Assembly (NCBI GenBank): GCA_938041725.1
Contig: CALISX010000121.1
Coordinates: forward strand, 1 to 6,402
Source of the DNA: an uncultured Lachnoanaerobaculum sp.
GTDB lineage: Bacteria > Bacillota > Clostridia > Lachnospirales > Lachnospiraceae
Direction: 5' to 3'
DNA: 6,402 nt
The notes beneath the pieces are model-generated. The model was not told where the DNA came from and did not search any database. It worked only from the letters and a program-made list of their open reading frames with translations. Below, in pieces: positions 1 to 6,402 of this stretch. Each line of letters begins with the position of its first letter. Position 1 is the first letter of the stretch. The position numbers and the translations under genes are program-made.

Positions 1-1
1 A

Positions 2-484
2 GGGGTGTGGATTGCCAACTATAACTGCCCGGGACAGATTGTGATTTCCGGGGAAAAGGAACAGGTGGAGGAGGCCTCCCGCATTTTGCTGGAAAGAAAG
101 GTGAAAAGAGTGCTGCCCTTAAAGGTCAGCGGTCCCTTCCATTCCGGTCTTATGGCGCCGGCGGCTCAGAAGCTGGGAGCTTATTTGGAGGAGGTGGAGA
201 TCCATCCTCTGGAGATTCCCTATGTGGCCAATGTGAATGCCCAGGTGGTTTCTGAGGGAGAAAGGGTGAAGGAGTATCTGGTGGAGCAGGTACAGGGCAG
301 CGTGCGCTTTGAACAAAGCATCCGGGAAATGATTGCCCGGGGTGTGGATACCTTTGTGGAAATCGGACCGGGCAAAACCTTAACAGGCTTTGTGAAAAAG
401 ATTGATAAGGGAGTTCGCTGCTATAACATTGAAGAATACGGGGATGTGGCGGAGGCTGCAAAGGCTGTTTTGGAGGGAAAATGA
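2..484 (+). CDS. fabD: Malonyl-CoA:ACP transacylase, C-terminal half (partial at 5' end)
   Basis: FabD transfers malonyl from malonyl-CoA to the phosphopantetheine arm of acyl carrier protein, supplying the extender for cytosolic FAS II. The frame is open from the left edge (first full codon at base 2) and gives 160 residues, about half of the usual ~310. The start and the GHSxGE nucleophile segment lie outside. The catalytic histidine is visible in the motif GPFHSGLM (codon at 140-142). A glutamine exactly 49 residues later (287-289) matches the H201-Q250 spacing of E. coli FabD. The family motif GPGKTLTGF follows near the C-terminus. The GTG at base 5 is an internal valine, not a start, because it lies in the middle of a conserved segment (GVWIANYNCPGQ). 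The stop overlaps the fabG start by 4 bases. The identification is secure. The truncation is a window edge effect, not a broken gene. Confidence 0.96.
   Translation, partial: GVWIANYNCPGQIVISGEKEQVEEASRILLERKVKRVLPLKVSGPFHSGLMAPAAQKLGAYLEEVEIHPLEIPYVANVNAQVVSEGERVKEYLVEQVQGSVRFEQSIREMIARGVDTFVEIGPGKTLTGFVKKIDKGVRCYNIEEYGDVAEAAKAVLEGK
472..477 (+). promoter_or_regulatory. Ribosome binding site of fabG, inside the fabD end
   Basis: GGAGGG lies 3 bases before the fabG ATG at 481, within the last codons of fabD. With the ATGA stop/start overlap this suggests that fabG translation is coupled to fabD translation. The spacing is short, but the core is a good match to the anti-SD. Confidence 0.75.
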
Positions 485-1227
485 AGAGATTAGAAGGAAG
501 GGTGGCCTTGGTCACAGGCGGGGCCAGGGGAATCGGCGCTGCCGTGGTCAGGGAGCTGGCTGAAAACGGTGCCAAGGTATACATCAACTATGCAGCCTCC
601 GGGGAGGGGGCCAAAAGGCTGAAGGAGGAGCTGGAGCAAAAGGGGTTCAAGGCAGAGACAGTTCCCTGTGATGTTTCAGACCGTGCAGCCGTTAAAGAAA
701 TGATTGACAATATTTTCAAGGAGGAGGGGAGCCTGGACATTCTGGTGAACAATGCAGGGATTACCAAGGATAATATCCTGCTGCGGATGAAGCCGGAGGA
801 ATTTGATCAGGTAATTGCCATCAATCTGACCGGCAGCTTTAACTGTATGCAGGCAGCTGCCAAGTATATGCTGAAAAAGCGCTATGGAAGGATTATTAAT
901 ATTTCTTCTGTATCCGGTCTGATGGGCAATCCGGGACAGGCAAATTATGCTGCTTCTAAAGCAGGGGTGATCGGTATGACAAAGACTGCAGCCAGGGAAC
1001 TGGCCAGCCGGAGCATTACGGTGAATGCCATTGCGCCAGGCTTTATTAAAAGCGATATGACCGATGCCCTGCCTCAGGAAGCCAGGGATTCCCTGCTGGG
1101 GATGATTCCCCTGGGAAGCTTTGGAGAACCGGGGGATATTGCCGCCATGGTGAATTTTCTCGCAGGAGAGGAGGGGCGGTATATTACCGGACAGGTGCTT
1201 TGTGTGGATGGCGGAATGGCCATGTAA
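481..1227 (+). CDS. fabG: 3-oxoacyl-ACP reductase FabG
   Basis: FabG reduces 3-ketoacyl-ACP to (R)-3-hydroxyacyl-ACP with NADPH, the first reduction of each elongation cycle. The 248-residue protein is a full-length classical short-chain dehydrogenase. It has the cofactor glycine motif TGGARGIG at residues 12-19, NNAG at 90-93 and the catalytic tetrad Asn115, Ser143, Tyr156 and Lys160 (YAASK). Arg134 and Arg177 align with E. coli Arg129 and Arg172, which dock ACP. This supports a true FabG rather than another short-chain dehydrogenase. The C-terminus GGMAM is typical of the family. The ATG at 481 is preceded by GGAGGG and overlaps the fabD stop. A minor oddity is Ser213 in the loop PLGSFG, where arginine is common. 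It sits directly upstream of fabF with a 9-base gap and no intervening acpP. Confidence 0.97.
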   Translation: MKRLEGRVALVTGGARGIGAAVVRELAENGAKVYINYAASGEGAKRLKEELEQKGFKAETVPCDVSDRAAVKEMIDNIFKEEGSLDILVNNAGITKDNILLRMKPEEFDQVIAINLTGSFNCMQAAAKYMLKKRYGRIINISSVSGLMGNPGQANYAASKAGVIGMTKTAARELASRSITVNAIAPGFIKSDMTDALPQEARDSLLGMIPLGSFGEPGDIAAMVNFLAGEEGRYITGQVLCVDGGMAM

Positions 1228-1232
1228 AGGAG
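1226..1232 (+). promoter_or_regulatory. Ribosome binding site of fabF
   Basis: AAAGGAG starts inside the fabG TAA stop and ends 4 bases before the fabF ATG at 1237. It fixes the fabF start and fills most of the 9-base gap. Confidence 0.85.
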
Positions 1233-1236
1233 TATT

Positions 1237-2472
1237 ATGAGAAAAAGAGTAGTAATCACAGGTTTAGGCGCTATTACCCCTTTAGGACTTAATGTCAATG
1301 ATTTCTGGAACGGCGTGAAGGCGGGGCAGCATGCCTTTGGCCCTATTACCTATTTTGATACCTCTGCCTTTAAGGTGAAGCTGGCGGCCCAGGTAAAGGG
1401 CTTTGTGGCCAAGGAATTTATGGATGGGAAGCAGGCCAGGAGAATGGAGCAGTTTTCTCAGTTTGCCGTGGCAGCAGCCGGGGAGGCTTTGCAGGATGCA
1501 GGGATTGATGTGAGCCGGGAAGATCCCTACCGCATCGGCGTGGCAGTGGGTTCCGGCATCGGTTCCCTGCAGGCCATGGAGCGGGAGCATTCCAAGCTTT
1601 TGGAAAAGGGCCCTTCCCGGGTAGCTCCTCTGCTGGTGCCCATGATGATTTCCAATATGGCAGCGGGAAATGTGGCCATTACCTATGGGCTGAAGGGCAA
1701 AAACATCAATGTGGTCACAGCCTGTACCACCGGCACCAACTGTATCGGTGAGGCTCTCCGGGCCATTGTGTACGGAGAGGTGGACATGATGGTGGCGGGA
1801 GGAACAGAATCTTCCATTACCCCCATCGGTGTGGCCGGTTTCCATGCTTTGACAGCTTTAAACACCACAGAGGATCCGGACAGAGCCTCTATTCCCTTTG
1901 ACATTGACAGAAATGGATTTGTGATGGGCGAGGGGGCCGGGGTGCTGGTTTTGGAGGAATTGGAGCATGCCCTGAAACGAGGGGCCCATATCTATGCAGA
2001 GCTGGCAGGATACGGTGCCAGCTGTGATGCCTATCACATCACCTCCCCTCTGGAGGACGGCTCAGGGGCTGCCAAGGCCATGACTTTGGCCATAGAGGAT
2101 GCCGGCTTGAAACCGGAGGACATTGACTATGTGAACGCCCACGGCACCGGCACCCATCACAATGATTTGTTTGAAACCAAGGCCATTAAGCTGGCGCTGG
2201 GAGACCATGCAGCCAAGGTAAAAATCAGCTCCACCAAGTCCCTGATCGGCCATCTTTTGGGAGCCGCCGGAGGAGTGGAGGCCATTGTCTGTGTAAAATC
2301 CGTGGAGGAGGGCTTTATGCATAAAAATGCAGGTCTGCTTCATAAGGATCCGGAATGCGATCTGGACTATCTCCAGGAGGATGTGCATGAGGAGGTGAAG
2401 GTGGCCATCAGCAATTCTCTGGGCTTTGGCGGCCACAACGGAAGCATCATTATTAAAAAATTTCAGGGATAG
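1237..2472 (+). CDS. fabF: 3-oxoacyl-ACP synthase II (FabF, elongating condensing enzyme)
   Basis: FabF catalyses decarboxylative Claisen condensation of malonyl-ACP with acyl-ACP to extend the chain by two carbons. The 411-residue length is normal, and the thiolase-fold Cys-His-His triad is intact. The nucleophile is Cys163 (VTACTTGTNC), followed by His302 (NAHGTGT) and His339 (STKSLIGHLLGAAGG), with the conserved Lys334. Ile108 in the segment GSGIGS is the residue that in E. coli marks FabF as opposed to FabB. The C-terminal gate motif GFGGHNGS (396-403) contains Phe397. FabF is chosen over FabH because of the His-His triad and the length. The start is MRKRVVITGLG, the typical family N-terminus, behind a strong SD. 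Mild variations are a second cysteine at 169 near the nucleophile and AHGTGT in place of the common AHGTST. As the only elongating synthase seen here it may serve both saturated and unsaturated chains, but that is inference. Confidence 0.97.
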   Translation: MRKRVVITGLGAITPLGLNVNDFWNGVKAGQHAFGPITYFDTSAFKVKLAAQVKGFVAKEFMDGKQARRMEQFSQFAVAAAGEALQDAGIDVSREDPYRIGVAVGSGIGSLQAMEREHSKLLEKGPSRVAPLLVPMMISNMAAGNVAITYGLKGKNINVVTACTTGTNCIGEALRAIVYGEVDMMVAGGTESSITPIGVAGFHALTALNTTEDPDRASIPFDIDRNGFVMGEGAGVLVLEELEHALKRGAHIYAELAGYGASCDAYHITSPLEDGSGAAKAMTLAIEDAGLKPEDIDYVNAHGTGTHHNDLFETKAIKLALGDHAAKVKISSTKSLIGHLLGAAGGVEAIVCVKSVEEGFMHKNAGLLHKDPECDLDYLQEDVHEEVKVAISNSLGFGGHNGSIIIKKFQG

Positions 2473-2478
2473 GAGGGG
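2471..2478 (+). promoter_or_regulatory. Ribosome binding site of accB (decides the start)
   Basis: AGGAGGGG overlaps the fabF TAG stop and ends 4 bases before the ATG at 2483. It supports that ATG over the in-frame upstream TTG at 2426, which lies deep in fabF and would add 19 residues with no family counterpart. Confidence 0.88.
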
Positions 2479-2482
2479 AAAG

Positions 2483-2923
2483 ATGGAGATTGATGAGATT
2501 ATCAAGCTTTTGGAAGCGGTGAAAAAAAGCGGTGTGGATACCCTGTCCTATTCCAATGACAAGGAAAAAATCGTCATTAAGAAAAACCTGGGAACGATTG
2601 CTTTGGGGGAGGGGACTGTAATTCCGGCGCCAGTGCCGGCGGTGGTGTCTGCGCCCCAGGCCCAGGCAGCCGAGGAACCGGTGATGTTGGGGCATGTGAT
2701 TAAATCCCCCATTGTGGGAACCTTTTATGCTTCCCCCTCTCCTGATGCAGACAGCTTTGTCCATGTGGGAGACAGGGTGAAGAAGGGACAGGTGATTGGC
2801 ATTATTGAAGCCATGAAGCTGATGAACGAGCTGGAAAGCGATTACGACGGGGGAGTGAAGGAAATTTTGGTTTCCAATGAGGACACGGTGGAGTACGGAC
2901 AGGAACTGTTTGTCATTGAATAA
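2483..2923 (+). CDS. accB: Biotin carboxyl carrier protein of acetyl-CoA carboxylase (BCCP)
   Basis: AccB carries biotin between AccC, where it is carboxylated, and the carboxyltransferase, where CO2 passes to acetyl-CoA. The 146-residue protein has the standard three-part form. A short N-terminal helical and beta region (MEIDEIIKLLEAVKKSG, to about residue 35) is followed by a flexible Ala/Pro/Val-rich linker (about 45-67) and a C-terminal biotinyl/lipoyl domain (about 70-146). The biotinylation motif EAMKLMNE is at 109-116. The acceptor is Lys112 (codon 2816-2818), which a biotin-protein ligase encoded elsewhere must modify. The upstream motif SPIVGTFYASPSPDA (75-89) contains the 'thumb' region typical of bacterial AccB and separates it from the BCCP of other biotin enzymes. 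The gene sits between fabF and fabZ, as in other Firmicutes FAS operons. Confidence 0.96.
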   Translation: MEIDEIIKLLEAVKKSGVDTLSYSNDKEKIVIKKNLGTIALGEGTVIPAPVPAVVSAPQAQAAEEPVMLGHVIKSPIVGTFYASPSPDADSFVHVGDRVKKGQVIGIIEAMKLMNELESDYDGGVKEILVSNEDTVEYGQELFVIE

Positions 2924-2930
2924 AAGGAGA
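2924..2930 (+). promoter_or_regulatory. Ribosome binding site of fabZ
   Basis: AAGGAGA directly follows the accB TAA stop and lies 4 bases before the fabZ ATG at 2935. Confidence 0.85.
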
Positions 2931-2934
2931 AACA

Positions 2935-3357
2935 ATGCTGGGAATCAAGGAAATTCAGGAAATCATTCCCCACAGGCATCCCTTTTTGCTGATCGACTGC
3001 ATTGAGGAGCTGGAACCGGGAAAAAGAAGCGTGGGATATAAAAATATTACCTATAATGAGCCGCAGTTTTTGGGGCATTTTCCCCAGGAGCCGGTGATGC
3101 CGGGAGTTTTGATGATTGAGGCCCTGGCCCAAACCGGGGCAGTGGCCATCCTTTCCCTTCCGGAAAACAAGGGCCGGACCGCTTATTTTGGGGCTATCCA
3201 GTCGGCGAAGTTTAAACGAAAGGTGGTTCCCGGAGACAGGCTTCGGCTGGAATGCGAGATTGTGCGGCAAAAGGGCAAGATCGGCGTGGGCAAGGCAGTG
3301 GCCAGTGTAGAGGGAATGGTGGCAGTGGAAGCGGAATTGACCTTCATTGTGGGATGA
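2935..3357 (+). CDS. fabZ: 3-hydroxyacyl-ACP dehydratase FabZ
   Basis: FabZ dehydrates (R)-3-hydroxyacyl-ACP to trans-2-enoyl-ACP. The 140-residue length is normal for a single hot-dog fold. The N-terminal IIPHRHPFLLID (10-21) is diagnostic of FabZ. The active-site stretch GHFPQEPVMPGVLMIEALAQ (47-66) carries the catalytic pair His48 and Glu62. Glu at that position marks FabZ, since FabA has Asp. No cis/trans isomerase activity can be read from the sequence: FabN-type isomerases look very similar, so a second function cannot be excluded. The start is fixed by AAGGAGA. The gene lies between accB and accC, so the ACC genes are not contiguous. Confidence 0.96.
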   Translation: MLGIKEIQEIIPHRHPFLLIDCIEELEPGKRSVGYKNITYNEPQFLGHFPQEPVMPGVLMIEALAQTGAVAILSLPENKGRTAYFGAIQSAKFKRKVVPGDRLRLECEIVRQKGKIGVGKAVASVEGMVAVEAELTFIVG

Positions 3358-3363
3358 GGGGAG
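3357..3363 (+). promoter_or_regulatory. Ribosome binding site of accC (decides the start)
   Basis: AGGGGAG begins on the last base of the fabZ stop and ends 5 bases before the ATG at 3369. It supports the start MFKKVLIANRGE. The same frame is open back to 3252, but that part lies within fabZ and matches nothing in the family. Confidence 0.8.
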
Positions 3364-3368
3364 CAGGC

Positions 3369-4715
3369 ATGTTTAAAAAAGTATTGATTGCCAATCGGGG
3401 CGAGATTGCAGTGCGGATCATCCGGGCGCTGCGGGAAATGGGAATTATCAGTGTGGCGGTATATTCCGAAGCGGACAGAGATTGCCTCCACACCATGCTG
3501 GCGGATGAGGCGGTGTGCATCGGCCCCGCCCCGGCATTAAAAAGCTATTTGGATATGGAGCGGATTTTAAGCGCTGCCATTACCACGGGAGCAGATGCCA
3601 TTCATCCGGGATTTGGTTTCCTGTCGGAAAATGAAAAATTTGCCAGACTTTGCACCGAGGTGGGAATTCGATTTATTGGCCCTCCTTCCCAGGTGATTGC
3701 CAAGCTGGGGGATAAGGCGGCAGCCAGGGAAACCATGGAAAAGGCCGGAGTTCCTATTATTCCCGGAGGCCAGGGGATTGTGCGGGAGCCGGAGGAGGCC
3801 TTGGCTTTGGCTAAACAAACCGGTTTTCCTGTGATGATTAAGGCAGCCCTGGGGGGCGGCGGCAAGGGAATGCGGATTTCCCGGGGGGAGGAGGATTTTA
3901 CAGAAAATTTCCTCACCGCCAAGGCAGAGGCTCTAAAGGGCTTTTCCGATGATTCCATGTATATTGAAAAATATATTGAAAACCCCAGACATATTGAATT
4001 CCAGATTCTGGCGGATTCCTTTGGCAATGTGATCCACCTGGGAGAGCGGGACTGTTCCATTCAAAGAAGGCATCAAAAGGTGCTGGAGGAGGCGCCCTCC
4101 CCTGCCATGGATCCAGGGCTGCGGGAAAAAATGGGAAAAGCGGCAGTGGCGGCAGCTAAGGCAGCGGGTTATGAAAATGCCGGAACCATTGAATTTTTAC
4201 TGGATAAGCACAAAAAGTTTTACTTTATGGAGATGAACACCCGGATTCAGGTGGAGCATCCTGTGACGGAGCTGATTACAGATACAGACCTGATTCAGGA
4301 GCAGATCCGGGTGGCAGCAGGATTAAAACTCTCCCTTTCCCAAGGGGAAGTGGAGATCCGGGGACATGCCATTGAGTGCCGTATTAATGCAGAGGATCCC
4401 AAAAAGAACTTTGCCCCCTGCCCAGGCACCATTCACAGGCTCCATCTGCCCGGAGGCAACGGGATCCGGGTGGATACCCATATCTATGAGGGGGCCCAGG
4501 TGCCTCCCTTCTACGATTCCATGATCTGTAAACTGATCGTTCGAGGCAAAACCCGGGAGGAGGCTTTGGCCAAAATGCGTTCGGCTCTGGGAGAAATGAT
4601 TATCGAAGGGGTGGAAACCAATATTGATTTTAACTATGAAATCATCAATCATGGGGACTATATTGCAGGAAATTTTGATACGGGATTTATAGACAGTCAT
4701 CCGGAGCTGGTTTGA
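3369..4715 (+). CDS. accC: Biotin carboxylase subunit of acetyl-CoA carboxylase
   Basis: AccC carboxylates the biotin on AccB using bicarbonate and ATP. It is an ATP-grasp enzyme that normally acts as a homodimer. The 448-residue length matches E. coli AccC (449). The N-terminal domain begins FKKVLIANRGEIAVRI (2-17) and holds HPGFGFLSEN (79-88). The ATP-grasp lid has the glycine loop GGGGKGM (162-168). Nucleotide and metal ligands include Lys116, Lys158 and Glu288. The bicarbonate and biotin site residues Lys237, Arg292, Glu296 (NTRIQVEHP) and Arg338 (HAIECRINAEDP) are all present at or within one position of their E. coli numbers. No BCCP or carboxyltransferase domain is attached, so this is the stand-alone bacterial form and not pyruvate or propionyl-CoA carboxylase. 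It lies 11 bases after fabZ and 9 before accDA. Confidence 0.97.
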   Translation: MFKKVLIANRGEIAVRIIRALREMGIISVAVYSEADRDCLHTMLADEAVCIGPAPALKSYLDMERILSAAITTGADAIHPGFGFLSENEKFARLCTEVGIRFIGPPSQVIAKLGDKAAARETMEKAGVPIIPGGQGIVREPEEALALAKQTGFPVMIKAALGGGGKGMRISRGEEDFTENFLTAKAEALKGFSDDSMYIEKYIENPRHIEFQILADSFGNVIHLGERDCSIQRRHQKVLEEAPSPAMDPGLREKMGKAAVAAAKAAGYENAGTIEFLLDKHKKFYFMEMNTRIQVEHPVTELITDTDLIQEQIRVAAGLKLSLSQGEVEIRGHAIECRINAEDPKKNFAPCPGTIHRLHLPGGNGIRVDTHIYEGAQVPPFYDSMICKLIVRGKTREEALAKMRSALGEMIIEGVETNIDFNYEIINHGDYIAGNFDTGFIDSHPELV

Positions 4716-4720
4716 GGTGA
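4714..4720 (+). promoter_or_regulatory. Ribosome binding site of accDA
   Basis: GAGGTGA overlaps the accC TGA stop and lies 4 bases before the ATG at 4725. A second in-frame ATG at 4737 (MFKKTYV) has no SD at a usable distance, so 4725 is preferred. Confidence 0.75.
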
Positions 4721-4724
4721 ATAA

Positions 4725-6402
4725 ATGTTCAGAAATATGTTCAAAAAGACCTATGTAAAAATTGATACAGGGGGGCAGCCAAAAAAGGATATTCCTGAGG
4801 GCCTTTGGAGAAAGTGTAAGAAATGCAGCGCTCCCATTTATGTGGATGATGTGCGGGCCAATTTTTACGTTTGTCCAAAATGCGGCGGGTATTTTAGAGT
4901 ACACGCCTATCGCAGGATTGAAATGATTGCGGATCCCGGAAGCTTTGTGGAATGGGACAAGAAAATGCCTGTGAGCAATCCCCTGGATTTTCCCGGTTAT
5001 GAAGAAAAGCTGGAGGAGGAGAGGAAAAAGGCCAAGTTAAATGAGGCGGTGGTGATCGGAAGAGCCCAGATTTTGGGAAACCCTTGTGTGCTGGGAGTAT
5101 GCGATTCCCGCTTTATGATGTCCTCCATGGGAAGAAATGTGGGGGAAAAGATCACCGCAGCCATTGAACGGGCTATGGAAGCAAAGCTTCCGGTGATTAT
5201 CTTTGCCTGCTCTGGAGGGGCCAGGATGCAGGAGGGGATGATTTCCCTGATGCAGATGGCCAAAACCAGCGCTGCTTTAAAAAGATACCATGACCAGGGG
5301 GGATTTTTCATAAGCTTTCTGACCAATCCAACCATGGGGGGAGTCAGCGCCTCCTTTGCCATGCTGGGAGATATTATTCTGGCGGAACCCAAGGCCCTGA
5401 TTGGTTTTGCCGGCCCCAGGGTGATTGCCCAAACCATCGGGGCCAGGCTTCCAGAGGGGTTTCAAAGCGCAGAGTTTATGGTAGAGCATGGTTTTGTGGA
5501 CAGCATTGTGGAACGAAAGGATCAAAGGGAGGTGCTGGGGAAGCTTTTGGCAGCCCATGCAGGGCGCTTCCCCAAAGAGGAAAGGGAACCCTCCAGGGAT
5601 CTTTTACAGACAGTGGAAGTAAAACCCAAGGAGGCCATCACCCCCTGGGACATTGTACTCCTTTCCCGGAAAAACGACAGGCCCGTTGCCTGGGATTATA
5701 TTCATGCACTCTTTGACGGCTTTTTTGAGCTTCACGGGGACCGGCTGGGCACAGATGATGGAGCCATAGTAGGAGGCCTGGCAGGATTTCAGGGAAGGAC
5801 CGTGATGGTCATCGGGGAGCAAAAGGGCCATAATTTAAGGGAAAACAAGGACAGAAATTTTGGCATGCCTTTGCCTGGCGGATATCGAAAGGCCTTGCGG
5901 CTGATGGAGCATGCGGGGAAGTACGGCATGCCGGTGATTTGTTTTATTGATACGCCAGGGGCCTTTTGCGGTCTGGAGGCAGAGGAAAACGGACAGGCTG
6001 CAGCCATTGCCCGTTCTTTAATGGAGATGAGCGCCCTGCCGGTGCCGGTGCTTTCCGTGGTGATTGGAGAGGGAGGCAGCGGAGGTGCCCTGGCCCTGGG
6101 GGTTGCCAACCAGGTGTGGATGCTGGAGCATGCCATTTATTCCGTGCTTTCGCCGGAGGGCTTTGCTGCTATTTTGTATCGGGATGGCAGCCGGGTGCAG
6201 GAGGCGGCCCAGGTGATGAAAATCACAGCAGACAGCCTTTTGGATTTGGGTATCATTGATGGTATCATCAAGGAAAATATTCCTTTGACAGTGGAAACCA
6301 TGGGGGAAGTGACAGACCAGATGGTACAGGGAATCGAAAAATTCTTAAAGGACTGTGAAGGGAAATCCGGGGAAGCGTTAGCACAGGAAAGGTATCAGAG
6401 GT
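4725..6402 (+). CDS. accDA: Fused acetyl-CoA carboxylase carboxyltransferase, beta (AccD) then alpha (AccA), partial at 3' end
   Basis: This protein transfers CO2 from carboxybiotin on AccB to acetyl-CoA, giving malonyl-CoA. It is normally built from separate AccD and AccA chains. Here codon-by-codon reading from 4725 shows one frame with no stop to the window end (559 codons). The beta part (about 1-280) has a C4 zinc ribbon (Cys31, Cys34, Cys50, Cys53), the motif CSGGARMQEG (162-171) and the oxyanion glycines 205-206 in NPTMGGVSASFA. A linker of about 24 residues (281-304) leads to the alpha part from ITPWDIVLLSRK (305). That part contains GEQKGHN (364-370), NFGMPLPGGYRKALRLM (378-394), DTPGAFCG (409-416), the oxyanion segment GEGGSGGAL (448-456) and YSVLSPEGF (472-480). 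The last visible residues, RYQR, match the near-terminal RYQR of E. coli AccA, so probably only about ten codons are missing. The N-terminal helical region of ordinary AccA (about 60 residues) is mostly absent. Fusion is favoured over a lost stop because the junction is clean and no separate alpha start exists. Confidence 0.94.
   Translation, partial: MFRNMFKKTYVKIDTGGQPKKDIPEGLWRKCKKCSAPIYVDDVRANFYVCPKCGGYFRVHAYRRIEMIADPGSFVEWDKKMPVSNPLDFPGYEEKLEEERKKAKLNEAVVIGRAQILGNPCVLGVCDSRFMMSSMGRNVGEKITAAIERAMEAKLPVIIFACSGGARMQEGMISLMQMAKTSAALKRYHDQGGFFISFLTNPTMGGVSASFAMLGDIILAEPKALIGFAGPRVIAQTIGARLPEGFQSAEFMVEHGFVDSIVERKDQREVLGKLLAAHAGRFPKEEREPSRDLLQTVEVKPKEAITPWDIVLLSRKNDRPVAWDYIHALFDGFFELHGDRLGTDDGAIVGGLAGFQGRTVMVIGEQKGHNLRENKDRNFGMPLPGGYRKALRLMEHAGKYGMPVICFIDTPGAFCGLEAEENGQAAAIARSLMEMSALPVPVLSVVIGEGGSGGALALGVANQVWMLEHAIYSVLSPEGFAAILYRDGSRVQEAAQVMKITADSLLDLGIIDGIIKENIPLTVETMGEVTDQMVQGIEKFLKDCEGKSGEALAQERYQR

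Larger units (their letters stand above)
1..6402 (+). other. Distal part of a FAS II operon (fabD-fabG-fabF-accB-fabZ-accC-accDA)
   Basis: Seven co-directional genes overlap by 4 bases or are separated by 9-11 bases. None of the gaps has room for a promoter or terminator, so one polycistronic transcript is the simplest reading. The order is that of the Firmicutes fab/acc clusters, which usually begin with fabH, acpP and fabK upstream of fabD. Those genes would lie left of the window. Regulation by a FapR- or FabT-type repressor is plausible from the family context, but no operator is visible here. Confidence 0.85.

Noticed and set aside
5..7. GTG as the start of a short 159-residue protein
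   Set aside because: It falls mid-motif in FabD, and the frame is open to the left edge, so it is an internal valine of a gene cut by the window.
1282..1845. 187-codon open frame on the minus strand opposite fabF, and other long minus-strand frames (for example 4323-4904, 2062-2505, 2453-2935)
   Set aside because: All lie opposite strongly conserved genes. Their His-, Pro- and Ser-rich translations look like shadows of the coding strand, and none shows a recognisable domain.
2426..2482. Upstream TTG start for accB inside the fabF end
   Set aside because: It adds 19 residues with no AccB counterpart, whereas the ATG at 2483 has a strong SD at 4 bases.
3252..3368. A 39-codon upstream extension of accC, overlapping fabZ in another frame
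   Set aside because: The extension has no family match. The ATG at 3369 has an SD and begins exactly at the conserved AccC N-terminus.
5966..6259. 97-codon plus-strand frame inside the AccA region
   Set aside because: It is out of frame with a clearly conserved AccA sequence, and its translation is Gly/Arg-rich with no recognised motif.
1..6402. Mobile element, CRISPR, phage or defence system, RNA gene, or terminator hairpin
   Set aside because: The window is almost fully covered by conserved FAS II genes with gaps of 11 bases or less. I saw no direct or inverted repeats, T-runs after hairpins, or foreign-looking base composition.

Overview
The window is the distal part of a type II fatty acid synthesis (FAS II) operon. 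It is read entirely on the + strand, and all seven genes are identifiable: fabD (3' half only), fabG, fabF, accB, fabZ, accC and a fused accD-accA reading frame that runs off the right edge. The gene order matches the long fab/acc cluster known from Firmicutes such as streptococci and clostridia. Strong purine-rich Shine-Dalgarno (SD) sites, frequent AGA/AGG arginine codons, intermediate GC (about half by eye) and clostridial-looking FabF and AccA motifs suggest an anaerobic Clostridia member, perhaps Lachnospiraceae. The taxonomy is inference; no marker gene is present.

Layout: bases 2-484 hold the C-terminal half of malonyl-CoA:ACP transacylase. fabG (481-1227) overlaps it by 4 bases (ATGA). 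fabF (1237-2472), accB (2483-2923), fabZ (2935-3357), accC (3369-4715) and accDA (4725-6402 and beyond) follow with gaps of only 9-11 bases, each filled by the next gene's SD. There is no non-coding stretch above 11 bases, and no promoter, terminator, RNA gene, repeat, mobile element or CRISPR array was seen. Any promoter and FapR- or FabT-type operator would lie to the left of the window, and the terminator to the right.

Function: AccB (biotin carrier), AccC (biotin carboxylase) and AccDA (carboxyltransferase) make malonyl-CoA. FabD moves malonyl to acyl carrier protein, FabF condenses it with the growing chain, FabG reduces the 3-keto group and FabZ dehydrates the 3-hydroxy group. The enoyl reductase, the initiating synthase (FabH) and ACP are not in the window and are presumably upstream or elsewhere. 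All catalytic residues that can be checked are intact.

The main point of interest is the AccD-AccA fusion: one uninterrupted frame of at least 559 codons joins the zinc-ribbon beta subunit to the alpha subunit through a short linker. The usual N-terminal helical region of AccA is largely missing, and there is no plausible internal start. Otherwise this is a conserved housekeeping region, and I see no sign of a previously undescribed system.
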